This document shows, piece by piece, positions 8,968 to 17,372 of a DNA stretch of 64,000 nt. The position numbers were made by a program, and so were the translations under genes. Under the pieces are notes generated by a model, which was not told where the DNA came from, did not search any database, and saw only the letters and a list, made by a program, of their open reading frames with translations. The stretch covers positions 1,798,001 through 1,862,000 of the forward strand of contig CBDBJR010000002.1 of the NCBI GenBank assembly GCA_965206445.1. Reading direction: 5' to 3'. This DNA comes from CBDBJR01 sp965206445 (GTDB lineage Bacteria > Pseudomonadota > Gammaproteobacteria > Arenicellales > Poriferihabitantaceae). Each line of letters begins with the position of its first letter. Within the stretch, counting starts at the first letter, position 1.

Positions 8968-10487
8968 TGAAATTAACTGTTGAAAATTTTGGTCCCATCA
9001 AGAAAGCGACAAATATAACTGTCAGCCCAATGACGATTTTTGTCGGTCCTAGCAATACCGGAAAATCGTATTTGGCTATTTTAATTTATGCGATTCTTAA
9101 AGTTCTTGGAAATCAAAAGAGAGATGCTTTTGGGTTGGAAATAAATCGAGATATTAAACGCAATATTGTAAAAATTGTAAAAATTGCGAGAGAAAATTCT
9201 GAAACACCTCAGGCAATAAAAAAAATTGGGGAGTTAATGATAGATCATTCGTTTATATTTTGGACTAACAGTATTGCCGATGAACTAAAAAGACAAATTA
9301 TTTATTGTTTTGGAGAGGAAGGCAAAAATATGATGGAAAATGGCGGACACCCTGTAATCAAAATTTTCAGCCACAAAAACGAATTAATTTTAAATTTGTT
9401 TTCTCCTGATAAAAGCAGGCTTACTATCAGGAAAAAACAAGAAATCATCAATTTTTTGTCGAAAACTATAGGGCAAATATACCTAAAGGTACTTATGGAT
9501 CAAAGATACCTAAAGATGCTTGTACAGGAAGACAAGATCGATCATTTAATTTATCGTATTTCAGGGCATTTTTTAGAGAAGTTTACCTTTGTACTGCTTG
9601 AACAGTCCGGGCTGGAAAGATCCAATCAATTTACTCGCTCTCATTACCTTCCCGCTATACGAGGTGGGATTATGCAGAGTCATCGCACTCTGGTTAGTGC
9701 TTTGATTGAACGCGCGCCGATGGCAGGGCTTCATAGTAGATTTTCGCCAATACCACTTTTTAGCGGCGTTTTATCTGATTTTATGAATAAGCTAGTTCAT
9801 GTCTCGGATGCGAATAAGAGATCAAGTAGATTCCATCGGTTTTATAATCTACCTGCTGGCAAAGAAGAAAAAGAAAAATTACATGAAATTAGTGATGCAT
9901 TGGACAAGCGCATTTTGGACGGTGAGATATATGCGCAGTCATCTGAAACACGTTATCCCGATTTTAGCTATGTATTCCCAAAAGGCAGGAAAAAGAAAAA
10001 ACTACCATTAATGAATGCATCATCGATGGTTTCAGAGTTAGCTCCTGTTTCTTTGTTTATTCGACACTATGTTGGCTACGGTGACTTGTTTATTCTCGAG
10101 GAGCCCGAAGCTCATCTACATCCCGGTGCTCAGTGTGAAATATCTAATATCCTTGTGCAGTTAGTTAATGCTGGCGTTTATGTTCTGATCACCACGCACA
10201 GTGACAATATACTGGAGCAAATTGGGAATTGCATGCAGGCAGCAGAAGTACCTGAAAATTCGCGCCCCGAGGGACTAAAGGATGAAAAACAGGTACTAAA
10301 TAAAGAAAAAGTTTCAGTTTATCTATTTAAGCCCCTCCAAAAGGGGAAATCAAAAAGTACTACTGTAAAAAAGATTCAATTTGATTCAGAAATCGGTATA
10401 TTAACCGAAGACCATCTAGAAGTTTCTTCGGCTTTATACAACGAAACAGTAACTCTCCTAAATGAAAAGGAAAAAAACAATGATTAA
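8967..10487 (+). CDS. AAA15/ABC-type ATPase, AT-rich, probable defence component
   Basis: The 506-residue protein begins MKLTVENFGPIKKA, the usual first strand of RecF/OLD-like ATPases. It has Walker A GPSNTGKS at residues 27-34, a signature-like MNASSMVSE near 350, Walker B LFILEEPEAHLHP near 373-385 and an H-loop ITTHSDN near 408. No TOPRIM or other effector domain is evident, so the effector is probably the next gene. Similar ATPases act as sensors in phage defence and abortive infection (PARIS AriA, AbiL-type), but sequence alone does not place it in a named system. It is strongly AT-rich compared with the flanking RM genes, which suggests separate acquisition. It starts within the stop codon of the chimeric ORF. 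Confidence 0.8.
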   Translation: MKLTVENFGPIKKATNITVSPMTIFVGPSNTGKSYLAILIYAILKVLGNQKRDAFGLEINRDIKRNIVKIVKIARENSETPQAIKKIGELMIDHSFIFWTNSIADELKRQIIYCFGEEGKNMMENGGHPVIKIFSHKNELILNLFSPDKSRLTIRKKQEIINFLSKTIGQIYLKVLMDQRYLKMLVQEDKIDHLIYRISGHFLEKFTFVLLEQSGLERSNQFTRSHYLPAIRGGIMQSHRTLVSALIERAPMAGLHSRFSPIPLFSGVLSDFMNKLVHVSDANKRSSRFHRFYNLPAGKEEKEKLHEISDALDKRILDGEIYAQSSETRYPDFSYVFPKGRKKKKLPLMNASSMVSELAPVSLFIRHYVGYGDLFILEEPEAHLHPGAQCEISNILVQLVNAGVYVLITTHSDNILEQIGNCMQAAEVPENSRPEGLKDEKQVLNKEKVSVYLFKPLQKGKSKSTTVKKIQFDSEIGILTEDHLEVSSALYNETVTLLNEKEKNND

Positions 10488-10938
10488 AGACGAATTTTCT
10501 CAGCGTTACCGTACATGTATTATAAATAATCCTATAAAATGTAAATTAACGAGCAGAGTAGAAAAACCCAAAATTTTTGATGTCGATCGTGTATTTATAC
10601 AAGGTAAAGGTAGCGGGGATCGTTGTGATGAATTTATTTTCTTCGATTTAGGACGTGATAAAGCAGGAATTTATCTAATCGAAAGAAAAGACGGCCAAAC
10701 AAAAACAGAAAAAATACAAAAACAACTTCAGGGTGGCGCAAACTTCATCAACAATTTTTTGTGTAATGAGTACACAGGAAGTGATGAGTTTGATTTTTTG
10801 CCTGTCCTTATTGCGGCAACAATACCATCAGGTCGCTCTACCTATCTGAGACAAAAAATTTTCTTAAAGGACCTGAAAAGGAATATAGCACACATTGAAA
10901 AAAACAAAGAACTGCCACTGTTAAAAGATCAAAAATGA
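10480..10938 (+). CDS. Small PD-(D/E)XK nuclease-like protein, partner of the upstream ATPase
   Basis: The 152-residue protein contains RCDEFIFF followed by IYLIERKDG and a KQLQGGANF helix. Together these resemble the D ... ExK ... Q core of PD-(D/E)XK nucleases (D50, E68, K70 and Q82 or Q84). Family membership is inferred from this pattern only. The ATG at 10480 is preferred because AAAAGGAAAA lies just upstream; an in-frame ATG at 10462 would add six residues. It overlaps the end of the ATPase gene by 8 bp, so the two are very likely translationally coupled and work together. It is AT-rich like its partner. Confidence 0.6.
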   Translation: MIKDEFSQRYRTCIINNPIKCKLTSRVEKPKIFDVDRVFIQGKGSGDRCDEFIFFDLGRDKAGIYLIERKDGQTKTEKIQKQLQGGANFINNFLCNEYTGSDEFDFLPVLIAATIPSGRSTYLRQKIFLKDLKRNIAHIEKNKELPLLKDQK

Positions 10939-10976
10939 AAACCACAAAACTTCATACTCAAGGTTCTATTTTATGC

Positions 10977-11007
10977 AAATGCCATCGCCAACCACTTTAA
11001 CCTAATA
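10977..11007 (+). pseudogene. Remnant of the 3' end of an OLD-type gene upstream of res
   Basis: Just before res, the sequence reads NAIANHFNL in frame. This matches DAVADHFNL, the last residues of the SEFIR-ATPase-TOPRIM gene just before the chimeric ORF. Over the final 27 bases, 21 are identical and all differences are transitions. The same gene end therefore once preceded this res copy. Confidence 0.55.
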
Positions 11008-14000
11008 ATGTCCGCCTCCGAAGTCCAACACCCGATCATCAACTCCCCCTACGAGGAGCCGGCCTGCCATTGGAAAATCCACGAGCACGAGTCGGCGGAA
11101 AAAATAGACGGGCGGCGGATGCCGACCTATATGTATTTGAAACCCGGGACGAAAACCGATGAACAAAGCGAGCGTGACGTCGGTTATGAATTGGAGTTAA
11201 GCATGGTTTCTTCCATTCGCCGGAAACTGGCCGAATGGCGACCGCTGGCATTGCGCGGTGAAGGCGGGGTGAGCCGTGTGACCATGGAATTGCTGAACTA
11301 CTGGTGGCGTAAAGAGCGAGGGCAGCGGCTGTTTTTCGCACAGCTGGAGGCCGCGGAGACAATCATCTTCCTGACCGAGGCGCGCCAGGATTTTTTGCAG
11401 GGCATCAGCATCCCGGCAGACCCGCCCGGGGAAGAGAAACGAAAAGAAGGCTTTGAGGCTTTCCGCCGCCGGTGCTGCCGCATGGCAACCGGAACCGGCA
11501 AGACCACGGTCATGGCCATGCTGGCGGCGTGGAGCATACTGAACAAGGTCAACAACAGGAAGGACAAGCGTTTTTCTGATGCGGTTCTGGTCGTTTGCCC
11601 GAATGTGACGATTCGCGATCGACTGGCGGAGCTGGACCCGAAAAAAGGCGAGGCCAGCCTTTACCGCACCCGCGATCTGGTGCCGCCGACGCTGATGCCG
11701 CAACTGACACAGGGGCGGGTCCATACCACCAACTGGCATGTGTTTGAGCCGCGCAACACGCAGGCCGGCAGCAAGGTGGTCAAAACCGGGCGGCGCGTGG
11801 TGGTCCGTGAAATTGTGCATATCGGCGACAAAACCACGACCGCACACGGCAAGCGATATATGAGCGAAGAGAGTTTGCGCAAACAAAGCGCACTGGGGCT
11901 TTTGCGGATAGTCGGTGAGACCCGGGATAAAAACCAGGCGCTGAAAAAGGTCGAGATCGAATCCGAAAAATACATCGAAACGGATGCCGCTCTTGTGCGG
12001 CGCATTTTGGACGGTGAGTTGGGAACGCGGCGCAATATTCTGGTGTTCAACGACGAAGCGCATCATGCCTACCGTCTGCACCCGGCCAACGATGATGACA
12101 GTGACGCCGATATGCTCGGCGATGAAGAAACGGCGGAAAATTATTACAAGGAAGCCACGGTCTGGGTGGACGGGTTAGACCGGGTACACAAACTGCGCGG
12201 CATCAATTTTTGCGCCGATTTCTCGGCAACGCCGTATTTTCTCGGCAAGGCGGGGAAAGACACCAACCGCATTTTTCCGTGGACGGTCAGCAATTTTGAT
12301 CTGCAGGACGCGATTGAATCGGGGCTGGTGAAAATCCCGGAATTGGCGGTGCGCGATTCCAGCGGCGCCAATGTGCCCGGCTATTTCAATATCTGGAGGT
12401 GGATCCTGCCGAAACTGACGGCGGGCGAACGCGGCGGCAAGAAAACCGGCGCCAAACCGGAAGCGATACTCAAATACGCACACACGCCAATCGCCATGAT
12501 GGGCGGCATGTGGGAGGAACTGCGCCAGGAGCTGGCGCAATCGGATGATCCGCGCCCGCCGGTTTTTATCATCATCTGCAAAACCAAAAAGCTGGCGAAA
12601 ATTGTCTATGAATGGCTGGCCGAAAACCGCCCGCCGACCCCTGTCATTCCACCGGCGAACCTGCCCGGATTGCAAAACAGCGCGGAACAACAAAACACCC
12701 TGTGTGTGTATTCCAATATACAGGCGGAAATCGACAGCGGCGCCGCAAAGAGCGACGAGAGCCGCTGGATGCGGTATACGCTGGACACCATCGGCAAAAA
12801 AGACTGGCCGCAGGACAGCCAGAAGCGGGCGCAATACCCCGACGGTTTTGCGGGCCTGGCCGAGAAGTTGAAGCGCGACCAACACCCGCCGGGGCGCGAC
12901 GTCCGTTGCATCGTGAGCGTGGGAATGCTCACCGAAGGCTGGGATTGCAGCACCGTCACGCACATTATCGGGCTGCGCCCTTTCATGTCGCAGTTGCTGT
13001 GCGAACAGGTTATCGGGCGCGGGCTGCGGCGCGCTTCCTACGAAGTCGGCGAGGACGGGCTGATGCACGAGGAAGTGGCCTCGGTGCTGGGCGTGCCGTT
13101 GTCCGCCTTCACGGTCAAGGTGAAAAACCGTGAACCGCAGCCCAAACCGACCCGCCATCATATCTATGCGCTGCCCGGAAAAGAAGATTATGCGATCACG
13201 TTCCCGCGCGTGGAGGGGTATCGACAGGCGGTGCGCAGTCGCCTGTTTTGCGATTTTACCAAGCTGCCGAGGTTGAATGTTGACCCCGAAAAAATCCCCC
13301 CGGAAATCGAAATGAAAGCGGCGTTGCCTGATAACCAGGGCCGCCCGTCGTTGAGCGGCCCCGGAAAGGTGACGGCAGCATCGCTGAAGGAATTCCGGCA
13401 ACAGATGCGCTTGCAGCAAAGAATGTATGAAATGGCGGGAGCATTGACCCGCAATTACGCGCAAGACGACGGCTGCGCGTTGCCGCCGAATGTCTTGTTC
13501 CGGCAATTGTTTCAGATCGTGTACGCCTGCATCACCGAAAAGGTGTCCGCGTCTTCTCCGGCAGACAAAAAAGATGTTTTTCTGTCTCCTTACTATGGCT
13601 GGATCATCGAGAGCCTGCTGGAAAACATCAGACCGGACGAGTCCGCTGGAGAAACCCCGGAACTGCCGCGCTATGAGCGTCTGCGAGGCCCCGGCTCAAC
13701 GGCGGACGTGGATTTCTACACCAAACGCGCGCCTTATCCGGTGATAAAAAGCCACATCAACGCCGTGGTGCCGGATACCAAACGGCTTGAGCAGTCCGCT
13801 GCGTACCGTATCGACCGGCACCCGCAGGTTTCCGCATTCGCCAAAAACGAAGGGATGGGTTTTGGCATTCCCTATCTCCACAACGGCGAGATGCACGACT
13901 ATGTACCGGATTTTCTCATTCGCCTGCAACCGGATGAAAAGCACACCCTGATTTTGGAAACCAAAGGGTATGACCCGCTGAAGGACATCAAGCAAGGCGC

Positions 14001-14124
14001 CGCCGAGCGCTGGGTGGCCGCCGTCAACGCCGAGGGCAGCCACGGAAGGTGGCAGTATTGCATGGTTGCCAGGGCGGATGAAATCAACGGCGCTATCAGC
14101 GCAGCCATCTCCGAGATGCGTTAA
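11008..14124 (+). CDS. res: Type III restriction endonuclease subunit (Res), helicase and nuclease
   Basis: The 1038-residue protein has SF2 helicase motifs: Walker A ATGTGKTTVM near residue 159, DEAH in VFNDEAHHAY near 346, SATP in DFSATPYF near 410, and QVIGRGLRR as motif VI near 670. Its C-terminus carries a PD-(D/E)XK nuclease core, PDFLIRL ... LILETKG, near 970-992. Type III Res forms a complex with Mod, hydrolyses ATP to communicate along DNA and cuts beside the recognition site. All motifs are intact, so Mod and Res should form a working enzyme if expressed. No good ribosome binding site precedes the ATG. The first 81 codons are duplicated at 8038-8280. Confidence 0.93.
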   Translation: MSASEVQHPIINSPYEEPACHWKIHEHESAEKIDGRRMPTYMYLKPGTKTDEQSERDVGYELELSMVSSIRRKLAEWRPLALRGEGGVSRVTMELLNYWWRKERGQRLFFAQLEAAETIIFLTEARQDFLQGISIPADPPGEEKRKEGFEAFRRRCCRMATGTGKTTVMAMLAAWSILNKVNNRKDKRFSDAVLVVCPNVTIRDRLAELDPKKGEASLYRTRDLVPPTLMPQLTQGRVHTTNWHVFEPRNTQAGSKVVKTGRRVVVREIVHIGDKTTTAHGKRYMSEESLRKQSALGLLRIVGETRDKNQALKKVEIESEKYIETDAALVRRILDGELGTRRNILVFNDEAHHAYRLHPANDDDSDADMLGDEETAENYYKEATVWVDGLDRVHKLRGINFCADFSATPYFLGKAGKDTNRIFPWTVSNFDLQDAIESGLVKIPELAVRDSSGANVPGYFNIWRWILPKLTAGERGGKKTGAKPEAILKYAHTPIAMMGGMWEELRQELAQSDDPRPPVFIIICKTKKLAKIVYEWLAENRPPTPVIPPANLPGLQNSAEQQNTLCVYSNIQAEIDSGAAKSDESRWMRYTLDTIGKKDWPQDSQKRAQYPDGFAGLAEKLKRDQHPPGRDVRCIVSVGMLTEGWDCSTVTHIIGLRPFMSQLLCEQVIGRGLRRASYEVGEDGLMHEEVASVLGVPLSAFTVKVKNREPQPKPTRHHIYALPGKEDYAITFPRVEGYRQAVRSRLFCDFTKLPRLNVDPEKIPPEIEMKAALPDNQGRPSLSGPGKVTAASLKEFRQQMRLQQRMYEMAGALTRNYAQDDGCALPPNVLFRQLFQIVYACITEKVSASSPADKKDVFLSPYYGWIIESLLENIRPDESAGETPELPRYERLRGPGSTADVDFYTKRAPYPVIKSHINAVVPDTKRLEQSAAYRIDRHPQVSAFAKNEGMGFGIPYLHNGEMHDYVPDFLIRLQPDEKHTLILETKGYDPLKDIKQGAAERWVAAVNAEGSHGRWQYCMVARADEINGAISAAISEMR

Positions 14125-14185
14125 GGCCGTGTTTGAAAAGGACGTCTTTGAAAGAGAGAGGACGACACTGGATGCCACCTGCCTC

Positions 14186-14213
14186 CCATCCCGGACAGCA
14201 ACACCCGGGATGG
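14186..14213 (+). terminator. Possible terminator hairpin after res
   Basis: CCATCCCGG (14186-14194) pairs perfectly with CCGGGATGG (14205-14213) across a 10-nt loop, 61 bp after the res stop. No T-run follows, so intrinsic termination is uncertain. Confidence 0.3.
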
Positions 14214-14250
14214 CAGTGCCGCCCGGGCAAGCCGGCAGTATATTAGCCGG

Positions 14251-14278
14251 TTGACAAAACCGGACTGCCTGTTATAGA
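14251..14278 (+). promoter_or_regulatory. Sigma70-type promoter upstream of the GNAT gene
   Basis: A perfect TTGACA (14251-14256), a 16-bp spacer and TATAGA (14273-14278) form a good housekeeping promoter. It lies about 116 bp before the acetyltransferase start. The 269-bp gap contains nothing else that is convincing apart from the hairpin at 14186. Confidence 0.55.
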
Positions 14279-14393
14279 TTGCATCGCCTTGCGATAAGCC
14301 GGTCTGCGGGCCGCGTTTGTCCGGCTAAGAAACAACATACCCCAGGCGACCTCAATTGACGTTATCACCCGGCAGACAACAGATGCAATCACG

Positions 14394-14885
14394 ATGAGCG
14401 CAACCACGACCCTCCGGCCCGGCGTACCGCAGGATGCGGCGGTGCTGGCCGAGTTCAATCAGCGGATGGCGCTGGAAACCGAAGGCATCGCCCTGATTCC
14501 GCAGGTGATTTTGAGCGGCGTGACACGCTTGCTTGACGACCCCGGCCTGGGGTATTACCTGCTGGCCGAACACGACGGCGACGTGATTGCCGCATTGATG
14601 GTGACCACCGAGTGGAGCGATTGGCGCAATGGCGTATTCTGGTGGATTCAGAGCGTTTATGTCGTGCCTGAGTGGCGTCGTCAGGGGCTGTATCGGCGCC
14701 TGTACCAACGCGTCAAACAGATGGCCCAGGAGGCTAAAAATGTATGCGGATTCAGACTGTATGTCGAGCGGCACAATCACGCTGCGCAGCAAACCTATCA
14801 ACGCTGTGGCATGCTTGAAACCCACTATAAACTCTATGAAGAGCTATGCCTGGAGCAGCCGTACCACGAAAACCCGCCGCAGTAA
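14394..14885 (+). CDS. GNAT-family N-acetyltransferase
   Basis: The 163-residue protein has the GNAT acetyl-CoA-binding region: the VYVVPEWRRQGLYRRLY stretch supplies beta-4 and the R/Q-x-x-G-L loop, and the C-terminal VERHNHAAQQTYQRCGM fits the last helix and strand. These enzymes transfer an acetyl group from acetyl-CoA to an amine. The substrate cannot be inferred. It is the first of a run of plus-strand genes served by the promoter at 14251. Confidence 0.82.
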   Translation: MSATTTLRPGVPQDAAVLAEFNQRMALETEGIALIPQVILSGVTRLLDDPGLGYYLLAEHDGDVIAALMVTTEWSDWRNGVFWWIQSVYVVPEWRRQGLYRRLYQRVKQMAQEAKNVCGFRLYVERHNHAAQQTYQRCGMLETHYKLYEELCLEQPYHENPPQ

Positions 14886-14993
14886 GCCCGCAGCAATATG
14901 TATTGTGCGCTTCCGGATGGACGCATCGCATTATCGACAGCCGCCTGATCGGGTTGACCCGGCGTTGATTTGCCCGCATCATATCCAGCCATC

Positions 14994-15722
14994 ATGACCG
15001 ATCCAACGCTCCATATTGGCCTGCTGCTGTGTGACGACGTGCCGGGCGAATATCAATCGCAATACGGCAGCTATACCGGGATGTTTGAGCGCCGCATCCG
15101 GCAGACCGATCCGCGGATTCGGCTGACCCCGTTCCGCTGTATGGAGATGGAATTGCCGCACAGCCCGGCGCAGTTCGATGGCTATCTGATTTCCGGTTCC
15201 CGTGCCGGCGCGTATGAAGCGGCGCCCTGGATTGCCGAATTGACGGATTTTGTGCGCGCCTGTCAACGACAGCCGGTCAAAGTCGTCGGTATTTGTTTCG
15301 GCCATCAGTTGCTCGCCCACGCTTTGGGCGGCAAAGCCGAAAAGGCGGCGGTCGGCTGGGGGTTCGGCATTCAGTGCAGCCGGATACTCAAACAACCGCC
15401 GTGGATGCCCGACGCGGCCACCGCAGACTATAACCTGGTGGTGATTCATCAAGATCAAGTGGTCGCGCTGCCGCCGGGCTTCGAGACCATTGCCGACAAT
15501 GATTTTTGCGCAAACAGTATGATAGTCAGCGGCGACTTCGCGCTGGGGATTCAGGGACACCCGGAGTTCACCCCGGAATTTTGCGCTTTCAGGGCAGAAT
15601 TTCGCCGTGAGTTGATTGGCGAGGCGGTGTATCAAAACGCCTTGCAGTCGATACAAGACCTGACGCCGGATTCCGAGCGCGTGTTTGGCTGGGTGTCTGC
15701 GTTTCTGCGCTATCGCGCCTGA
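14994..15722 (+). CDS. Class I glutamine amidotransferase-like protein
   Basis: The 242-residue protein has the triad-type amidotransferase fold: nucleophile C101 in GICFGHQLLAHALGG, then H189 and E191 in GIQGHPEF. It is a stand-alone domain of the type often annotated as a GMP synthase-like amidotransferase, and no synthetase partner is adjacent. The ATG at 14994 is preferred to an upstream in-frame TTG at 14970. It may release ammonia or hydrolyse gamma-glutamyl bonds, as related proteins do; this is family inference. The next gene starts 13 bp after its stop. Confidence 0.85.
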   Translation: MTDPTLHIGLLLCDDVPGEYQSQYGSYTGMFERRIRQTDPRIRLTPFRCMEMELPHSPAQFDGYLISGSRAGAYEAAPWIAELTDFVRACQRQPVKVVGICFGHQLLAHALGGKAEKAAVGWGFGIQCSRILKQPPWMPDAATADYNLVVIHQDQVVALPPGFETIADNDFCANSMIVSGDFALGIQGHPEFTPEFCAFRAEFRRELIGEAVYQNALQSIQDLTPDSERVFGWVSAFLRYRA

Positions 15723-15735
15723 GCCGGTTATTCGC

Positions 15736-16446
15736 ATGGCCTGGCTTGCCTTTATCAGACATGCCAAAACCGACTGGAATCGACGGCGGTGGCTGCAGGG
15801 GCGAACGGATATCCCGATTGATGCGCACTCCGGCCAACGTCTTTGCCGCCTGCAAACCACCCACCTGTGCACGCAGCTAACGTCGGCGCGCTGGTTCAGC
15901 AGCCCGTTGCAGCGTGCCCGGCAAACCGCACTGGCCTTGTCCGGCGGTGCGCCGATAGAAACGGCGGCGGCAATTATCGAAACCAATTGGGGCGGCTATG
16001 AAGGCTTGCCGCTGCAACAGCTGAAAACGCGGATTCAACAGGACAATCTCATGCCGTGCCGCGGCCTGGATTTGTGCCCGCCCAACGGCGAAAGCGCCCG
16101 CATGGTGCGCGACCGGTTGGCGGCGTGGCTGCAAACCGTCGAATGCGCGCAGGAAAATATGGTTGTCGTCAGCCACAAAGGGGTGATTCGCTGTGCGCTC
16201 AGCCTGGCTACCGGTTGGGACATGTCAACCCCGTACCCGGTTAAAATTGATTGGGGACTGCCGCAGCTTTTTGCTTTCCGCCGCGCCGGGCGGGGTACGT
16301 CGGCCACTGCGCAACCGACCCATCCGATACGACTGGTGCGACTCAACCTGAGCTGGGATCAATCCATAGAGCAGATACCGGCCACCCGTCCGGAGGCGGA
16401 ACCCGGTTTCGTCAAAACCCGCTCACCGCAAACGCAAACCCGATAA
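15736..16446 (+). CDS. Histidine phosphatase (phosphoglycerate mutase-like)
   Basis: The 236-residue protein has the RHG-type signature FIRHAKTDWN with phospho-acceptor H9, SSPLQRARQTA (the second phosphate-binding arginine) and VVVSHKGVIR with H147. This is the two-histidine phosphatase superfamily, which includes alpha-ribazole phosphatases and various sugar phosphatases. The substrate cannot be told. RHA replaces the usual RHG; both are seen in the family. The ATG at 15736 follows the amidotransferase stop closely, so co-transcription is likely. The last 30 residues are low-complexity and probably not part of the fold. Confidence 0.82.
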   Translation: MAWLAFIRHAKTDWNRRRWLQGRTDIPIDAHSGQRLCRLQTTHLCTQLTSARWFSSPLQRARQTALALSGGAPIETAAAIIETNWGGYEGLPLQQLKTRIQQDNLMPCRGLDLCPPNGESARMVRDRLAAWLQTVECAQENMVVVSHKGVIRCALSLATGWDMSTPYPVKIDWGLPQLFAFRRAGRGTSATAQPTHPIRLVRLNLSWDQSIEQIPATRPEAEPGFVKTRSPQTQTR

Positions 16447-16471
16447 ACCCACTACCCTGTCCGCCACCAAC

Positions 16472-17263
16472 ATGATCGTCAAACAAATCTGGACCGCCAA
16501 CGCGTACCGCAACTTTAACTACATAATCGCCTGCCCGACCACCGGTGACGCGCTGGCGATTGACCCTCTGGACCACGTAAAATGTCTGGCCACGGCAAAA
16601 AATAACGGCTGGCAAATCAAACAGATTGTCAACACGCACGAGCATCACGACCACATTGGCGGCAACGACAAAATGGTGGCGGCAACCGGCGCGCGGATAC
16701 TGGCGCACGCCGCTGCCGGCAACAGGATACCCGGCATCAATCAAGGCTTGAGCGCCGGCGATGTGATCAAGGTTGGAACAACGGTGGAGCTCGAGGTGCT
16801 GGACACGCCGGGGCATACCATGAGCCATGTCTGTCTGCTTTCACACACCGATCAGCCGGCCTTGTTTTGCGGCGATACGCTGTTCAATGCCGGCGCCGGA
16901 AACTGCCACGACGGCGGGCACCCAAACGCGCTCTATGAAACGTTCATGTCACAGCTGGGCGTGCTCGATACCAACACGCTGATCTACCCCGGGCACGACT
17001 ATCTGGAGAACAATCTGCGTTTTGCCCTTGACCGCGAGCCGAATAATGCCGATGCGGCCGAATTATTGCCGACAGCGGTCAATCAGAATCCGGCGCAGGC
17101 GATGGCCACCACATTGGGGGTCGAAAAACGCATCAACCCGTTTTTTCGGTTGCAGAACCCCGAACTGATCGAACAGCTGCGCCTGAAGTTCCCGCGCATT
17201 GGAGCGCAGCCCGACGCCAGAACCGTATTTCTGAAATTACGGCAACTGCGCAATCACTGGTGA
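16472..17263 (+). CDS. gloB: Hydroxyacylglutathione hydrolase (glyoxalase II)
   Basis: The 263-residue metallo-beta-lactamase-fold protein has the binuclear metal site THEHHDHIGG (residues 55-64). It also has DTPGHTMSH, LFCGDTLFNAGAGNC and IYPGHDYLENN, followed by the glyoxalase II C-terminal domain ending in FLKLRQLRNHW. It hydrolyses S-D-lactoylglutathione to D-lactate and glutathione in methylglyoxal detoxification. Length and motifs match the family. It starts 25 bp after the phosphatase gene. Confidence 0.9.
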   Translation: MIVKQIWTANAYRNFNYIIACPTTGDALAIDPLDHVKCLATAKNNGWQIKQIVNTHEHHDHIGGNDKMVAATGARILAHAAAGNRIPGINQGLSAGDVIKVGTTVELEVLDTPGHTMSHVCLLSHTDQPALFCGDTLFNAGAGNCHDGGHPNALYETFMSQLGVLDTNTLIYPGHDYLENNLRFALDREPNNADAAELLPTAVNQNPAQAMATTLGVEKRINPFFRLQNPELIEQLRLKFPRIGAQPDARTVFLKLRQLRNHW

Positions 17264-17286
17264 GGCGATAAAGGTGAGGCGATAAA
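17259..17286 (+). repeat. 14-bp tandem duplication at the gloB stop
   Basis: GGTGAGGCGATAAA occurs twice in tandem (17259-17272 and 17273-17286), and the first copy contains the gloB TGA. The remaining bases to 17372 are GC-rich with CCGCCGAC-type inverted segments. These could form hairpins between the two convergent genes, but none has a T-run. Confidence 0.8.
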
Positions 17287-17372
17287 ACCGCCGGCCAGCC
17301 GACGGCAATGTCGCCGCCGCCGACGGTCGAGCGCCGCCGACAAATGCGCGTACCGCAAATCCAGGTGGCGGA

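Noticed and set aside
8967..10938. Assignment of the ATPase/nuclease pair to PARIS or Gabija
   Set aside because: The ATPase lacks a fused TOPRIM, and the partner shows neither TOPRIM nor UvrD-helicase motifs, so neither name is supported.
12175..13506. 443-codon minus-strand ORF inside res
   Set aside because: Antisense shadow of the helicase; it has no motif or start context.
17280..17345. CCGCCGAC-rich inverted segments between gloB and pnp, similar to 24765-24795
   Set aside because: They could be terminators or a repeat family, but stems are irregular, T-runs are absent, and such strings are common in this GC-rich DNA.
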